Shown here one piece after another: positions 1 to 11,458 of a stretch of DNA of 64,000 nucleotides. Below the pieces are notes generated by a model. That model was given only the letters and a program-made list of their open reading frames with translations. It was not told the origin of the DNA and ran no database searches. How positions within the stretch are numbered: position 1 is the stretch's first letter; every line of letters begins with the position of its first letter. Source of the DNA: Arabidopsis thaliana. Its lineage: Eukaryota > Streptophyta > Magnoliopsida > Brassicales > Brassicaceae. The DNA lies in contig NC_003070.9 of assembly GCF_000001735.4 (NCBI RefSeq), positions 12,890,001 to 12,954,000 on the forward strand, in the 5' to 3' direction. The translations under genes and the position numbers were made by a program.

Positions 1-543
1 TCCAAATCGAAAACCCCGAAAAATAACCGAACCGAACACGAATCCGATTTTTAAAATTATCTGAATAGGGCGTACACTTCACTATCCAAAAAAACCCGAA
101 CCGAATCCGAAGCAAATCTATTACCCGTGGATATCCGAATATAAATATAAACTTAAAAATATTAGTTATATATATATTTATAATATCTCAAACACCTAAA
201 ATTAAAATTATAAATCCCAATATACTAAATTTTTTAGTGATGCATATACATTTGGATTACACGACCATGCAAGTTAACATTGTCTGGATCATAATTCTAG
301 TAAAAAATATAAAACGAAAAGCGAATAATTAGACTATTGCATGTTAAAAACTCAAAAAGAAAAAAGATTGAAACTTTTTTTATTTAATACTATAAATTAT
401 GCAGAAAGTGGCATATTTAGATACTAGTCTGTTGACCACATTCTGACAACAAGCTAGCTGATATGTCGGGACGGCTGCAATTCCTTTTTTATTAGTGGAG
501 AAAAAAACAAAAAAAATACCCGAAAGAGAAAAAAAAGATAGAG
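1..543. repeat. degenerate AACCGAA-rich repeat and upstream region
   Basis: The first ~180 bases are rich in CCGAA/ACCGAA words and turn into AT-rich sequence. Similar reverse-complement patches (CGGTT-rich) occur near 18540-18740, 24040-24420 and 29050-29560. I see no open frame. Bases ~400-543 are the upstream region and probable 5' UTR of the dioxygenase gene. Confidence 0.45.
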
Positions 544-2632
544 ATGGAGAATCACACGACCATGAAAGTTTCATCTCTTAATTGTATCGATCTAGCCAAC
601 GACGATCTTAATCATTCTGTTGTTTCCCTCAAACAGGTTTGTCTCCCATCTCAGTTTTTCGATTTTGCATGTTGTTGTTTTCTTTTGACAAATCAATTTT
701 GCATGTTATGAATCTTGATCATTAAAAGATTTTTTTTTTGATTCAATGATGATATGGGTAATTATGGCTTCAGGCATGTTTGGATTGTGGATTTTTCTAT
801 GTGATCAATCATGGGATAAGCGAAGAGTTCATGGACGATGTTTTCGAGCAGAGCAAGAAGCTTTTTGCTCTTCCTTTAGAAGAAAAGATGAAAGTGTTGA
901 GAAACGAAAAGCATCGAGGCTATACACCTGTTCTTGATGAACTTTTAGATCCCAAGAATCAAATCAATGGTTTGTGTCACCTCTTGCTTAATTTCAAAGG
1001 TGTTTTTGATTGATTGATATTGAATTAATCTTTTTTTTTTGGGGTTTAGGGGATCACAAAGAGGGTTATTACATTGGAATTGAAGTTCCTAAAGATGATC
1101 CTCATTGGGATAAGCCATTCTATGGTCCTAACCCTTGGCCTGATGCTGGTTAGTACTTTTTTTTTTTGTGTGTTGATTTTGTTAATAGCACTTTCTTTGA
1201 ATAAACCTTGATGTTTTTGGTTAGATGTTTTACCTGGTTGGCGAGAAACAATGGAGAAATATCATCAAGAAGCATTGTGAGTCTCATCTTTGGTTTGGCC
1301 TTGTTTATTTCAATAATTTATCTGTGTGTTGAAAATCTGAAAAAAGTATAACTATATGAACAAATTATTTCACCAAACTTTTCGCCTTTAATATGATGAG
1401 ACGTTTTTGTATGGTCAGGAGGGTTTCTATGGCTATTGCAAGACTTTTGGCGTTAGCACTTGACTTGGATGTGGGATACTTTGATAGGACGGAGATGCTT
1501 GGAAAACCTATTGCAACTATGCGACTGTTGCGGTATCAAGGTAATTTATGGTCTTATGAAGATCATAGAGCTTTATAAATCCTTAAGCTTTGTATGTTCA
1601 TCCCATTGGCTTCTTTTGATGACTTTAGGGATTTCTGATCCTTCGAAAGGAATATATGCATGTGGAGCACATTCTGACTTCGGAATGATGACTCTGTTAG
1701 CCACTGATGGTGTAATGGGACTCCAGGTTTTAAGCAGCTCAGATTTGCTTATTTACATACGTTTTGACATGACGGGGTTAGTTATGTGACGTTTAATAAA
1801 ACTTGATGGTAGATATGCAAAGATAAGAACGCGATGCCGCAGAAGTGGGAATATGTACCGCCGATTAAAGGGTATAACGAACAACCTTTCTTATCGTTCG
1901 TTTTTCCATCATCTATTAAACCTTGAATTATATATTGACTAGCATCTGATACATATTAGTATTTTGTCAATTGGTTGGATTTATTTATTTTCTGTCTACA
2001 GAGCATTTATAGTGAATCTTGGCGATATGCTGGAACGTTGGAGCAATGGCTTTTTTAAGTAATCTTCTAAGTTCTAACTAACAAGTTATAGTGATTTGAA
2101 AGCAAGTTTTTCTAGCTAACATTTTTCTCACATATGTATGACCTTACAGATCCACGTTGCATCGGGTTCTTGGAAACGGTCAGGAACGATATTCTGTAAG
2201 GCCCTTACTAAAGCACATATGTGTATTATCTTTCTAATCTTGCAGAATTATTAGGGAGATGTTTTTAGCCATATACTCAATGCTTGCTTATAATATTCTC
2301 AACAGTTTACTTTGTATTTGACATGTTCAGAATCCGGTCTAGCAAGATATACCACATCTAATGTTTTCTTTATGCAGATTCCATTCTTTGTGGAACCAAA
2401 TCATGACTGTCTCGTGGAGTGTCTCCCAACCTGCAAGTCGGAAAGCGAGCTTCCTAAGTAAGACTTTACCTTGTGTTATACTGAGACCTTTTAAGTGGTA
2501 AAAAGTTTTTTTTAAATGTTTATGATTGTTTTATGCATGTATAGATATCCACCGATCAAATGTTCGACATACCTCACCCAGCGTTACGAGGAAACACATG
2601 CGAATTTAAGCATCTACCACCAACAAACATGA
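544..2632 (+). CDS. 2-oxoglutarate/Fe(II)-dependent dioxygenase, 11 exons
   Basis: Exons 544-636, 774-969, 1050-1148, 1225-1276, 1419-1540, 1629-1726, 1813-1871, 2002-2058, 2150-2195, 2378-2457 and 2545-2632 join in frame across GT-AG introns to 329 codons ending TGA. The protein has the DIOX_N start (CGFFYVINHGI) and a complete 2OG-FeII_Oxy jelly roll. Iron ligands are His202 and Asp204 (AHSDFG) and His263 (STLHRV); Arg272 and Ser274 (RYS) bind 2-oxoglutarate. The family couples 2OG decarboxylation to oxidation of small molecules, normally in the cytosol. This clade is described as hyoscyamine 6-dioxygenase-like; the substrate cannot be read from sequence. ATG 544 is the first start in the conserved frame. 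The gene looks intact. By synteny it is At1g35190. Confidence 0.93.
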
Positions 2633-3338
2633 ATGCTCTTTGTGAGATCGACACTAGGAGGGAGTCTACAAAAGTAAATTTTATGTAAGTTCGTTGTTAG
2701 CTCAAAGCAAAGTAAAAGATATTGTAAGAATGTAAGGTAAGTGAAGTTTACGGCCACACCCTCCCTTACTTATTGGGAGGGATACACATACTTATGTCTT
2801 GTTTCAATCTATGTATCTGTACGAATTGACAGTCTCTTTAACGTTTAGAATCTACACGGGCTAGACTTGTTACATTACGAGTTTACGAGATGTTTTTCTA
2901 ACGAAAATTCACCCACAACATATACATACATCACGTTGGTGGAGATCATTAGCCCAAAATGCGTTAAAGTGTTCACCAGAAGTGATACAGAAATTACGTA
3001 TACAAGCAAACGTAACAAACCATGTACACTAATCATCATACATTGCCACAAGACAACAAAACCTTTTGAAAGCTCAGTTTTTCGCATGTAGACATTCTTG
3101 CAATGTGAAAATGTTTTCAACTGTTTTTCCATCAGCAATGGTTTGAAATCTGAGTTGTTATATTAAGTCTCACATGAATGAAAGTGGAGCGATCTACTTA
3201 TTAAGGTAAATCAAAGACACAAAGGCCAAATTACAAACAAAAAGTTTTATAACTTTGTTTGCTAATGTCGAAACACAAAATAAACTGGTGGTAACAAAAA
3301 AAGTTTCTCTAGTTAATCTAAAGATACAACAGTTAGAA
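2633..3338. other. 3' flank between dioxygenase gene and RPL4 fragment
   Basis: The 3' UTR of the dioxygenase gene is likely in 2633-2880. The rest is AT-rich with only short shadow frames on both strands. No RNA gene or repeat is recognised. Confidence 0.5.
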
Positions 3339-3790
3339 TCATTGGCTCGAACCGAGCCACTTAGAGAAGTTGTCAAACTCGGGGTAGTCACTGTCCGAGA
3401 TCATGGTCTTGTACCATGACTTCCCTGCTGATCTAATCTTCATTGCCTCCTCCTGTAAACGCCACACAAGTTAACAAAAAACCTTTAGTTAGGTGAACAA
3501 AGAGATGCAAGAAAACAGTTATTTAGTGAACGCATATCAAAATCAAGCAGAGCATAAGTGCATAACAATATTACAATACCTTAGATATGGGTTTGCTCTT
3601 CTTCTCCTTCTTAGCTTTCACTCTCTGAGCTTCAGCCAATAATGACATCCTCTTCGAGGTCTTAGCATAAGGATTAAGCTTAACCATCAAATTTAAATTA
3701 TTCGAAGGATTCTTCATAATCACACCTCTCTTCACATCCTTCTTCATCGGCTTCACCACACTCTGTCCCGGTATGTACCAACCACACTCT
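3339..3790 (-). pseudogene. 60S ribosomal protein L4 (uL4) C-terminal fragment
   Basis: Two segments on the minus strand, about 3790-3580 and 3452-3339, are joined by a GT-AG intron (3579-3453). They read through the C-terminal part of ribosomal protein L4: [30 protein letters not shown], then the [15 protein letters not shown]-type end and a stop in GSSQ. The N-terminal three quarters (over 250 residues in a normal ~405-residue RPL4) are absent, and sequence upstream of ~3790 does not look like RPL4. The frame inside the fragment is open, and a lysine-rich stretch before the intron looks shortened. The retained intron points to a DNA-level partial duplication, not a retrocopy. Synteny agrees with the RPL4 pseudogene annotated as At1g35200. 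Confidence 0.85.
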
Positions 3791-4687
3791 ACATTTCTTT
3801 GATGATGTTGGTGTTAATCTCACCGAGAAGTTGCATATCCTCTACGAATCGAAAAGTTACAACCGTCTAAAACGAGAAAAAGGGTTCTCGACAATGATGG
3901 TCCATGCATGATCTCTTGGCTCATTCGTGGTGATAGTCTCTTTGGTCATACCTTTCATCCCATCTCTTGGTTCGAACAGTGTGACCTGATCAATTGTCGG
4001 TCACTGGCGGTGCAAATCAGAGAGCTCGTGATGTCTGCTTAAAATAGTCACGTAAAGTCCAAAGCTATTATGTGGTAAAAGTTGTTGTTAAAAAACAAGA
4101 AAGTAAGATGCTCAATCCGGAAAGGAACATATGGAAAAAGCAAGATACTCAAAAGCGAAAGATGGTCGGTGAACTGTTTGGAAAAACGTAAAAAGTAAGG
4201 TATTCAAAAGAAAACGAATTATAGAGTTTCCAGGTAAATGTGGGAGCTACAAAAGTGTTGCAAGATCCTTTGAAAAGTCTCGCTCTCAAAAACACACATT
4301 CGTAAAGCTTGACCGATATATATTTATTATTCTAAATACATGTGAACGAACATCTCAAAGTAGTTTCATTTGTTGACAAAGATAGTTGCTATCGAAATTT
4401 TACATTACGTATTGCATCTGAATGATTTATCTGTTTATAATTTTCAGTTTTAAGATTCATGGACTAGCGTTTTGTCGACAGTGTCGGTCTAATGGAACTA
4501 CTTGTCCGAATCCAAGAAAATAAGTTTACTTAAAAATGTATATATCATGGACTACTAATATGACAACTAATTTTGGTGGTTTTAAAGATATAACCATACT
4601 TTAAAACAGTTATTTGCATCTACAAGAATTGAAAAAATTGATATCTTGCATTTTGGCCCGAACATGGTTATCTACAAAAAAACTAAA
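3791..4687. other. unannotated AT-rich stretch
   Basis: No open frame longer than about 60 codons and no recognised domain. It runs from the truncated 5' side of the RPL4 fragment to the first Mutator-like terminus. Confidence 0.5.
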
Positions 4688-5192
4688 GGGAGAAATATCG
4701 AAAAAATCACGAACTTTCAAATTTGAGACAAACAAATTATGAACTTTCGAAATATCATTTAAATCTCAAATTTTAGTTTGACTTAATAATAAAATGGTTA
4801 AGTTTTGTTGACTGAGTCATTTTAGGCAGGTTTTTTGTTAACTTTTGATGGAGTTGATTTTCCCTAACGTTTGGGTTTAGAATGATACCTTATATGTATT
4901 TAGAAATATACCTTATAAGCTTTCTGATACCCTACGTTGTGCTGATTTTTCTCTTTAACGATACCTTATATGTATGTAGAAGATTTATTTATTTTCCAAA
5001 CGCTACGAAAAGTTAACTCCGTTTTTTTTTTGTTAAAGGAAATTTATCGATATGTCTAAAATGACCCAGTTATCGAATTTTAACTCTGTTATTAAAAAGT
5101 CAAACCAAACTTTTGAGATTTTAATGACATTTCAAAAATTCATACTTTTTCGTACTAAATTTAAAAGTTTGCGATAATTTGACATTTTTCCC
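4688..5192. mobile_element. non-autonomous Mutator-like element, short, diverged
   Basis: Starts GGGAGAAATATCG and ends GACATTTTTCCC. Both arms carry the same family words, in inverted orientation, as the neighbouring element at 5330: AACTTTCAAATTTGAGA and AACTTTCGAAAT on the left, TTTCAAAAATTCAT and AATTTAAAAGTTTG on the right. The ~200-bp interior encodes nothing. The flanks are A-rich and do not give a clear 9-bp duplication. Call rests on terminus similarity. Confidence 0.6.
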
Positions 5193-5319
5193 AAAAAATA
5201 AATGTAGGGTTTTTGTTATGTATTCATTGTAGATAGGGAAGAGAGAGAGAAAAAAATAAGAAGAAGTTTTTTTAATCAAATTGGAGAAAAGTTTCTTAAT
5301 ACAATGTTAAGTTATATGG

Positions 5320-5329
5320 ATTTTATATT
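5320..5329. repeat. target-site duplication of MULE, left copy
   Basis: ATTTTATATT, identical to 6495-6504 on the other side of the element. Confidence 0.88.
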
Positions 5330-6494
5330 GGGAAAAATGTCAAAACAATCATGAACTTTCAAATTTGGGATGAAAAAAACGTGAACTTTCGAAATGCCAC
5401 TAAAATCATAAAATTTCGTTTGACTTTTGATAAAATGATTAAGTTTCGTTGACTTTGCTATTTTGGGCATGTCGTTAAGTTTCCGTTAACAACAAAACAA
5501 CGGAGTTAACTTTTCGTTAACATTTTCCGTTAGAAGCGAAACGACGTCGTTTCAAAATGAAAATATATTACACAATATTTGCCAAGAAGGAATCGAACTC
5601 ATGACTCTCCAGAATTATTACAAGCGCTCAACCAATATGCTACGATAACGTTTTGATTTTTTTGTAAACTGAAATATATATATATGTATATATACGCAAA
5701 ACTAATTAAAAATAACCGAACTATAAAAACAATAACCAAACATGTAAAAATATGAAATACACCTACCATTAATATATATTTCGAAATAATAATGTAATTT
5801 TTTTTATTAAATGTATTGAATTAAAAAAATTTCTCTTAAAATATAAAAATGAAACTTGTGAAATATAGAACCTATAAATATATTACCAATTTTTTTTCTT
5901 ATATACTTTCCATCTAAATATGAATAACAAATTGATTTGAAGATGGAATAATGATCTTATATTTATCTTTTATCAAATATTTATCAAATATATGTTTTAT
6001 TATAAATAAAATTATATATAAAGTGAAATTGAATGAAACTCTATGTGCATGTATAGATTAATCCTATATTTATATGAGAAGGATTGGGTAAATTTTCTCT
6101 ATTATTGAATTATTTTAGTTGGTTATTTTTAATTTATTACGTATATATATATATGTTTACAATACTTCTAAAACGTTAACATGGCTCAATGGTTTAGAGC
6201 TTTAATAGCATTGAGAAGGTCACTAGTTCGATTCTTCCTTGTGTTTGTTTTTGTTTCTTTTTTCCAATTTCAAAATGACGTCGTTTTGCTTTTAACGGTA
6301 AATGCTAACAAAAAATTAATCCTGTTATTTTTTTGTTAACGGAAACTTAACGACATGCTTAAAATGGCAAAGTCAACAAAACTTGACTATTTTATCAAAA
6401 GTCAAGCAAAACTTTACAATTTTATTGGCAGTTTGGAAGTTCACGTTTTTTTCGTCCCAAATTTGAAAGTTCATGCTTTTTTTGACATTTTTCC
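5330..6494. mobile_element. non-autonomous Mutator-like element with long terminal inverted repeats
   Basis: The element begins GGGAAAAATGTCAAAA and ends TTTTTTTGACATTTTTCC, with inverted arms of at least ~190 bp (AACTTTCAAATTTGGGA, AAAACTTGACTATTTTATCA and similar). It is flanked by identical 10-bp direct repeats ATTTTATATT at 5320-5329 and 6495-6504, the 9-10 bp duplication expected of MULEs. Further in, each arm has an ACGTC palindrome (near 5545 and 6275) and a tRNA-like segment (5583-5650 and 6176-6243). No transposase frame is present. Confidence 0.88.
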
Positions 6495-6504
6495 ATTTTA
6501 TATT
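6495..6504. repeat. target-site duplication of MULE, right copy
   Basis: ATTTTATATT, identical to 5320-5329. Confidence 0.88.
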
Positions 6505-6913
6505 CTCACGAGTTTCATCAAAGAAAAGTCTAAGTTTTCTTTCAAGTAAGTGTGCGAACATTAATAACTACAACGACAACATTTTTTTGGGGGGTCAACT
6601 AAAATCAACAACGAAAATATTTTTTTTCAAGAAAATAAACAACGAAAAACATGTTCGCAAATCTCTTGATTTAGCGCATATAATTATATGTTCAACGCAT
6701 ATTAAATCTGGATTATCACATTTTATGTTACCACACTAAACTACAAGCTTAGGGAATCAATCACAAGAATACGTATAAAGAATCTCTCTCACTTGCACGT
6801 ACCCACCAAACTGATCTAGTCATCTATATGTAGCAATCAATCTAAAATGAAAGAATCAAGAAAATACACAATCAAGAACAATCTAATCTAACAAATCTAC
6901 AAGACTGACTATC

Positions 6914-7384
6914 TTATTGTCTCTTCTTTGTGCCCATTACCAAACCAAAAAAGAAACCACTATTCGTCTTTGTCTTCTTCTTCCTTCTTTTCTCATCATC
7001 CACTTTATAAGCTACGGATCGGCTTTTCGTCATCCACGAAATCACTTTCTCTCCTCTACCGCTGCCTCCGGACATTAACAAGTATCGTCGGCGATCAACA
7101 ATAGGAGAAGGACAAGAAGAGACAGAAGAAGAACCGTCAGATGAAAGAGAGGAAGTAGTTGAGGAAGAAGTAGACAAGATTTGACGAGATCTTGGTCTAC
7201 GTGAAGAAGCTGCTTTGATAAAAAGAGAGAGCCTCTCGTTAAGACAAAGAGAACAAACACCAGGTGATTGTCTATGCTTTGGATGCTTCTTGCAAAACAC
7301 TGCGTTTTTGGTCTTATCTTCTGCCTTGTTCTTGTTACTTGACCCTCGTCTTATTCCGAGCAAGCTCGTGCTTAAGCTCGCCAT
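6914..7384 (-). CDS. small basic protein with OCTOPUS-type N-terminal Cys motif
   Basis: A single-exon frame of 156 codons from ATG 7384 to TAA 6914. Residues ~30-50 have the arrangement CKKHPKHRQSPGVCSLCLNE, i.e. C-x3-H-P-x-H-R-x4-G-x-C-x2-C-L-x-E-R-L-S, like the N-terminal motif of OCTOPUS/DUF740 phloem membrane proteins. The rest is a serine-rich region followed by a Lys/Arg-rich tail, with no transmembrane helix. It is far shorter than OCTOPUS proteins, so only the motif is shared. Function unknown. Its AT-poor coding sequence contrasts with the flanks and supports a real gene. Synteny: At1g35210. Confidence 0.8.
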   Translation of the reverse strand: MASLSTSLLGIRRGSSNKNKAEDKTKNAVFCKKHPKHRQSPGVCSLCLNERLSLFIKAASSRRPRSRQILSTSSSTTSSLSSDGSSSVSSCPSPIVDRRRYLLMSGGSGRGEKVISWMTKSRSVAYKVDDEKRRKKKTKTNSGFFFGLVMGTKKRQ

Positions 7385-7399
7385 TTCTTCATCTATTTG

Positions 7400-8535
7400 A
7401 GTGGTTAAGAAGAAACATCAAAAATGTTTATATAATTTTAATGGAGAGAATGATTTGGTCGTGGATGGTTCATTGGAGGTTTCTAGGGATTTTCCGGGAA
7501 AGTTTGAAGATGGGCCTTTTGTAAGATTTTTTTAGTTGACAGGTCGTGTGGGTCGGGGAAAAGAAGAATCAACGGTTAGGATGAAAGTAAGAGATTAAGT
7601 GACGGCTAAGATTGAGTGTAACAGGTCAGTTGAAATGACTAGAAAATTCCGAGTCTGGTAGGCGCAGAAAGTCCCAAACATTGTGTAATTCATATACAAT
7701 ATATAAACATTTACATATTAAAAAACATAAAACAAACAAAAATATATATAAGTTTAGTTCTTTTGGTTTGTACGTTATTAAATTTACACACAAAATACAT
7801 TTAAACGCCATAATGTTTTAATCATAAGATGGTTTTTTCTACCATTTTGAAAAAATTAATTCCAAATCAACTACAATTGAATTGATCTTTCTAAAATTAA
7901 CATATTTCTATGATACCATAATATTTGATATTTTTGCGTCTACCAAATAGGAAAAGGGTATTTTCATATTTTTACTGTTGGCTAAGTGTATTTTCATACC
8001 TGAATAATTTGGTAGGATAAACATGGGTTAAATTTTAGTTTTGTTTAATTTTTATTTCTATATTTTTGTTAAAAACAAATTGATATATTATAGTAGTAAG
8101 TGAAAAAAATTTAGCAACCACAAAATAAGATTGCATATAATTATGTTAGATCAAAAGTCAACATATTATAAATGAACCATATCTAAAATATATTAATTAA
8201 GGAACTTAGCTATTACTTTGAGTTAATTTAGGAAGTCATTTCTGAATTTTCAGTTTTTTAGTTGTTGAAATAGAAGTTTGTTTGAGCTAATTACATAATT
8301 TAGCATAATCGAATATATTATAAACATATATTTGGTATATAATAATACAAAATTCAGCCCGTACATAGAAACCGTATTTTTCATTTTAGAATTCTAATGA
8401 AAAAATTACTTACAAAATCAAAATTTTAAATATTTAGAGGTTGCAATCCTTATTTAAATCATCACATCTAATTTTAACCCACCGTTTATTATAAACATTA
8501 TAACTTGTTTTATCATATAATATATTATATTTAAC
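7400..8535. other. promoter of small-protein gene, then AT-rich relic sequence
   Basis: Bases 7385-7500 are immediately upstream of the minus-strand gene. The rest is very AT-rich with only chance frames. Confidence 0.45.
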
Positions 8536-8815
8536 ATGTTTAATTGTGAATTTCTGATTGATATGGCCAAGGGGAAATTGTATGATATATTTATCGTTAG
8601 AATTCATCAAAATATTCATTACTGGGCTACAAAATTACGAAAAATTGAATTTAGCTTCGCGAAGAGAAGTTGTAATAAGGCAGCACACTTGTTAGCTAAA
8701 AGGGGATGTCGATCTACTTGTTATTTTTCTGATTGTATGTACCTGCAATTATGGCCCAGTGAACAATTGTATCATGACGTTTTAAATTAATAAAATTATC
8801 TTTTCGACGAAAAAA
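8536..8815 (+). pseudogene. LINE remnant: RNase H-like C-terminus and 3' tail
   Basis: An 84-codon frame contains IHYWATKLRKIEFSFAKR then CNKAAHLLAKRGC, the conserved last helix region of the RNase H-like (RVT_3) domain that ends plant LINE ORF2 and related captured domains (pattern N-x-A-A-H-x-L-A-K). The frame closes at 8790 and is followed by AATAAAATTATC and an A-rich end, as expected for a 5'-truncated non-LTR insertion. No reverse transcriptase lies upstream. Confidence 0.65.
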
Positions 8816-10437
8816 ATATGTCACCTGTTATAAATATTTTAAATATATCTATTTTAAAAAATCAAATTAGAGTACTAACAATTTTTCAAATTTTGATTTA
8901 TTAAATAATTGTGATATTCTTTAAAAATATTAAATTACAATATTTATAAATGTTCAAAATTTTTTTTTTTTATTATGGTGGTATATAATATTATTTCAAA
9001 AAACAATTCTACGAAATCGAATATAAATTTTGGCCCGTCAGTCAGTTAAAACTTTTGTTGAATTATTTTTTTTAAGAATATATATTACCTAAGTCTGAAA
9101 ATCTATTTATTTTTATATTTTATGGATGATATGATGATCTATTTTGTTCACAAAAATAGTATGATAAAAAGATGTGAGGTGAAGTATAATAATTAATAAC
9201 AAATTAATATGGTAAGTTAGATATCAAATCTTATATGATCATTTTGATTGGTTATTCTTTTTTTAGAAATAATAACTTGACCGTTTTAGAATCCGTAGAC
9301 CCGTGAGATTATTAAGTGGATCAAATTCTATGATTATATTTTTCTATGACATATTAATGTGGTTGTTACACTTTTGAATGTGACAACTTATGAGTGTAGT
9401 CTCCAATTAATAGTATAGGATTTACTACCCAAACCGCACAATTATTTGAAATTTATACATGAACTTGATAATTAGTGTAAAAATCAGATTCAAACTAACA
9501 TGTGTTAGTCAACATCGTTACAAATCTGACTCAGCAAACATGTGGATTATGAAGTGTATATAAACGACGTTGTTTTGCATTTTTGGAGTTAAAATCTTAA
9601 AATAAAATTGCAAAACAAGGATTTCGAATCTTCGACCTTGTCCCTTTTAAAGGTGGTACATATATAACCATTTGTTCTCAAAACCTTCATTGAGACTTAC
9701 CCAAGGATGTGAATTTATAAACATTAACGGTTTTGGGTTTTCAAACTAACAAAACAACGTAGCTGCGAATTGGGGAAAAATAATCCAAATCTAGGGTTTC
9801 AAATTGAAAACAATTTCTCATTTCTTCTTCTTCTCTAAAATAGAACAGAGAGCGACAAACAAGGAAATATTGAGAATAGAGAGCTAAAGAGATACATTGA
9901 GAAGAAGATATCGTCATTTTTCAAAAACAAAGTGATTCCTACTTATCCAGATATACCAGATTATCCATGGAAAGAGTTTTAAAACCTCCTCTCCTAATCT
10001 GAATTCCCGGCCTCTCCAAAAAATGAAGTCAAAATTATAAAACAGGGAATTTCTAGGGAAAATATTCCATGAAGAAGGAATAGGCGAAAGAGCCTAAATC
10101 TGTCTCGATGGTGTAATGGAAAAGAATTAAAGAAAATCTTCCGAGAATATCGCTGGGGAGGGGGTCTACCATCTCTATATAAAGCGATCCAAAGACTTCA
10201 TAGCAACGGAGAAGAAAACGCTTTCAACTTCGGACAACGCAATAGCTCCGACTTTGAAGGCAAAAATACTTTTTCTATTTCAAATCTAAACACTTGTATG
10301 ATCAAACACTCTTTTCATTAATAATATCTAGAACACCATCTTTGGTTCACTATCATCTTCTGATGTTCTTTGAGATTCTCGAGAAGTTTCTTTCCTCAAA
10401 CGAACCTAAGTATAAATTTGATTATGTAAGTTTTGGC
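8816..10437. other. AT-rich relic region with one Mutator-like arm
   Basis: No gene is supported. Bases ~9545-9780 resemble one arm of a Mutator-like terminus: an ACGACGTTGTTTTG word near 9565, and a tRNA-like box B reading on the minus strand near 9625-9640. I could not place a matching opposite arm. A TATATAAA at 10176-10183 sits in a GC-richer patch with no frame behind it. Confidence 0.35.
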
Positions 10438-10762
10438 TTTCACAAAGACAATTGTGCGTTTTCTATTTGATATAATGCATATATTTTTCTTGATATATAA
10501 GTTTTATCTAATCTGCTTTAAAATAGATTGAATATTATAGAATTAGCTTTAAGATAATGATAGATATAGTTTTTTGTTTGTTTCTTTTTGTGCACTATGA
10601 GATATATACTTAAATTTTATTGATAACGTGTGTTGTTGATAAGAATGTTAGTATATTTAGATGTGTCTATTATTTTATAAATTCTATCTCATTTAAAGTA
10701 AGTTTTCAGGAGAGAAAATTTGTACTTATGTGATTATGACATTGAGGAAAATAATATTTAGG
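10438..10762. repeat. diverged direct repeat, copy 1
   Basis: About 325 bp that align by eye with 11137-11458 in the same order: GCATATATTTTTCTTGATATATAA, TTTTTGTGCA, TTAGTATATTTAGATGTGT, ATTTTATAAATTC, then TTATGTGATTATGACATTGAG. Copies are diverged by many substitutions and small gaps. Confidence 0.65.
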
Positions 10763-11136
10763 AAATAGTTGGATTTTCAAAATAAATTGTAAGTTTTTTC
10801 TAATTTTTTTTTTTTTTAATCTTAATTTTTCTTATATTAGCTAAAATTTAAATTTAATATGACACATATCTTATTTTAGATAAACAAATGGATGAATAGT
10901 TGCAAATGGATGAATAAATGGAATGCATAACTGATATGTTAAAACTAAATATTTCATCTGCACCGGCAATCCGCTTTTACTATTCAACACATATTTTAAA
11001 GCGTTTGAACTGCTTGATCCTCATTTGTACTGCTAAATTTACTTGATCCGCTTTTGTATTGTTTGATATGGCTTATCTGTTTCTTCTGATATGTTTTATC
11101 CATTTGGAGCTTCTATTTTTGAAATATTGGTTTTTG

Positions 11137-11458
11137 AAAACAGTTGTGGATTTTTTACTTGATATATGCATATATTCTTATTGATATATAACTTTTTTTT
11201 CTTTTCTCTATTACAATGAAGTTAATATTATAAAAATCAGCCTAACAAATGATGAGAGATACAGTTTTTTTTTTAGTTTTTTTTGTGCATGATTAGATAG
11301 ATAGTTAAACTGTATTTGTAAGATGTGTAGTTGATAACAATATTAGTATATTTTGATGTGTGTTTTATTTTATAAATTCCAGCTTATTAAATATAGTTTT
11401 TCATGAGATAAAATTATCACTTATGAGATTATGACGTTGAGAAAAAACAATATTTACT
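11137..11458. repeat. diverged direct repeat, copy 2
   Basis: Second copy of the 10438-10762 repeat, ~700 bp downstream (start to start). The ~370 bp between them include short degenerate copies of a CTTGATCCGCTTTTGTA-like word (10970-11090). Confidence 0.65.

Noticed and set aside
6176-6243. tRNA gene in the right MULE arm
   Set aside because: Acceptor and anticodon stems do not pair, and the segment is mirrored in the left arm, so it is part of the inverted repeat.
10171-10290. Promoter of an endogenous pararetrovirus (TATATAAA in a GC-richer patch)
   Set aside because: No viral or reverse-transcriptase frame lies nearby, and a TATA word alone is not evidence in AT-rich DNA.
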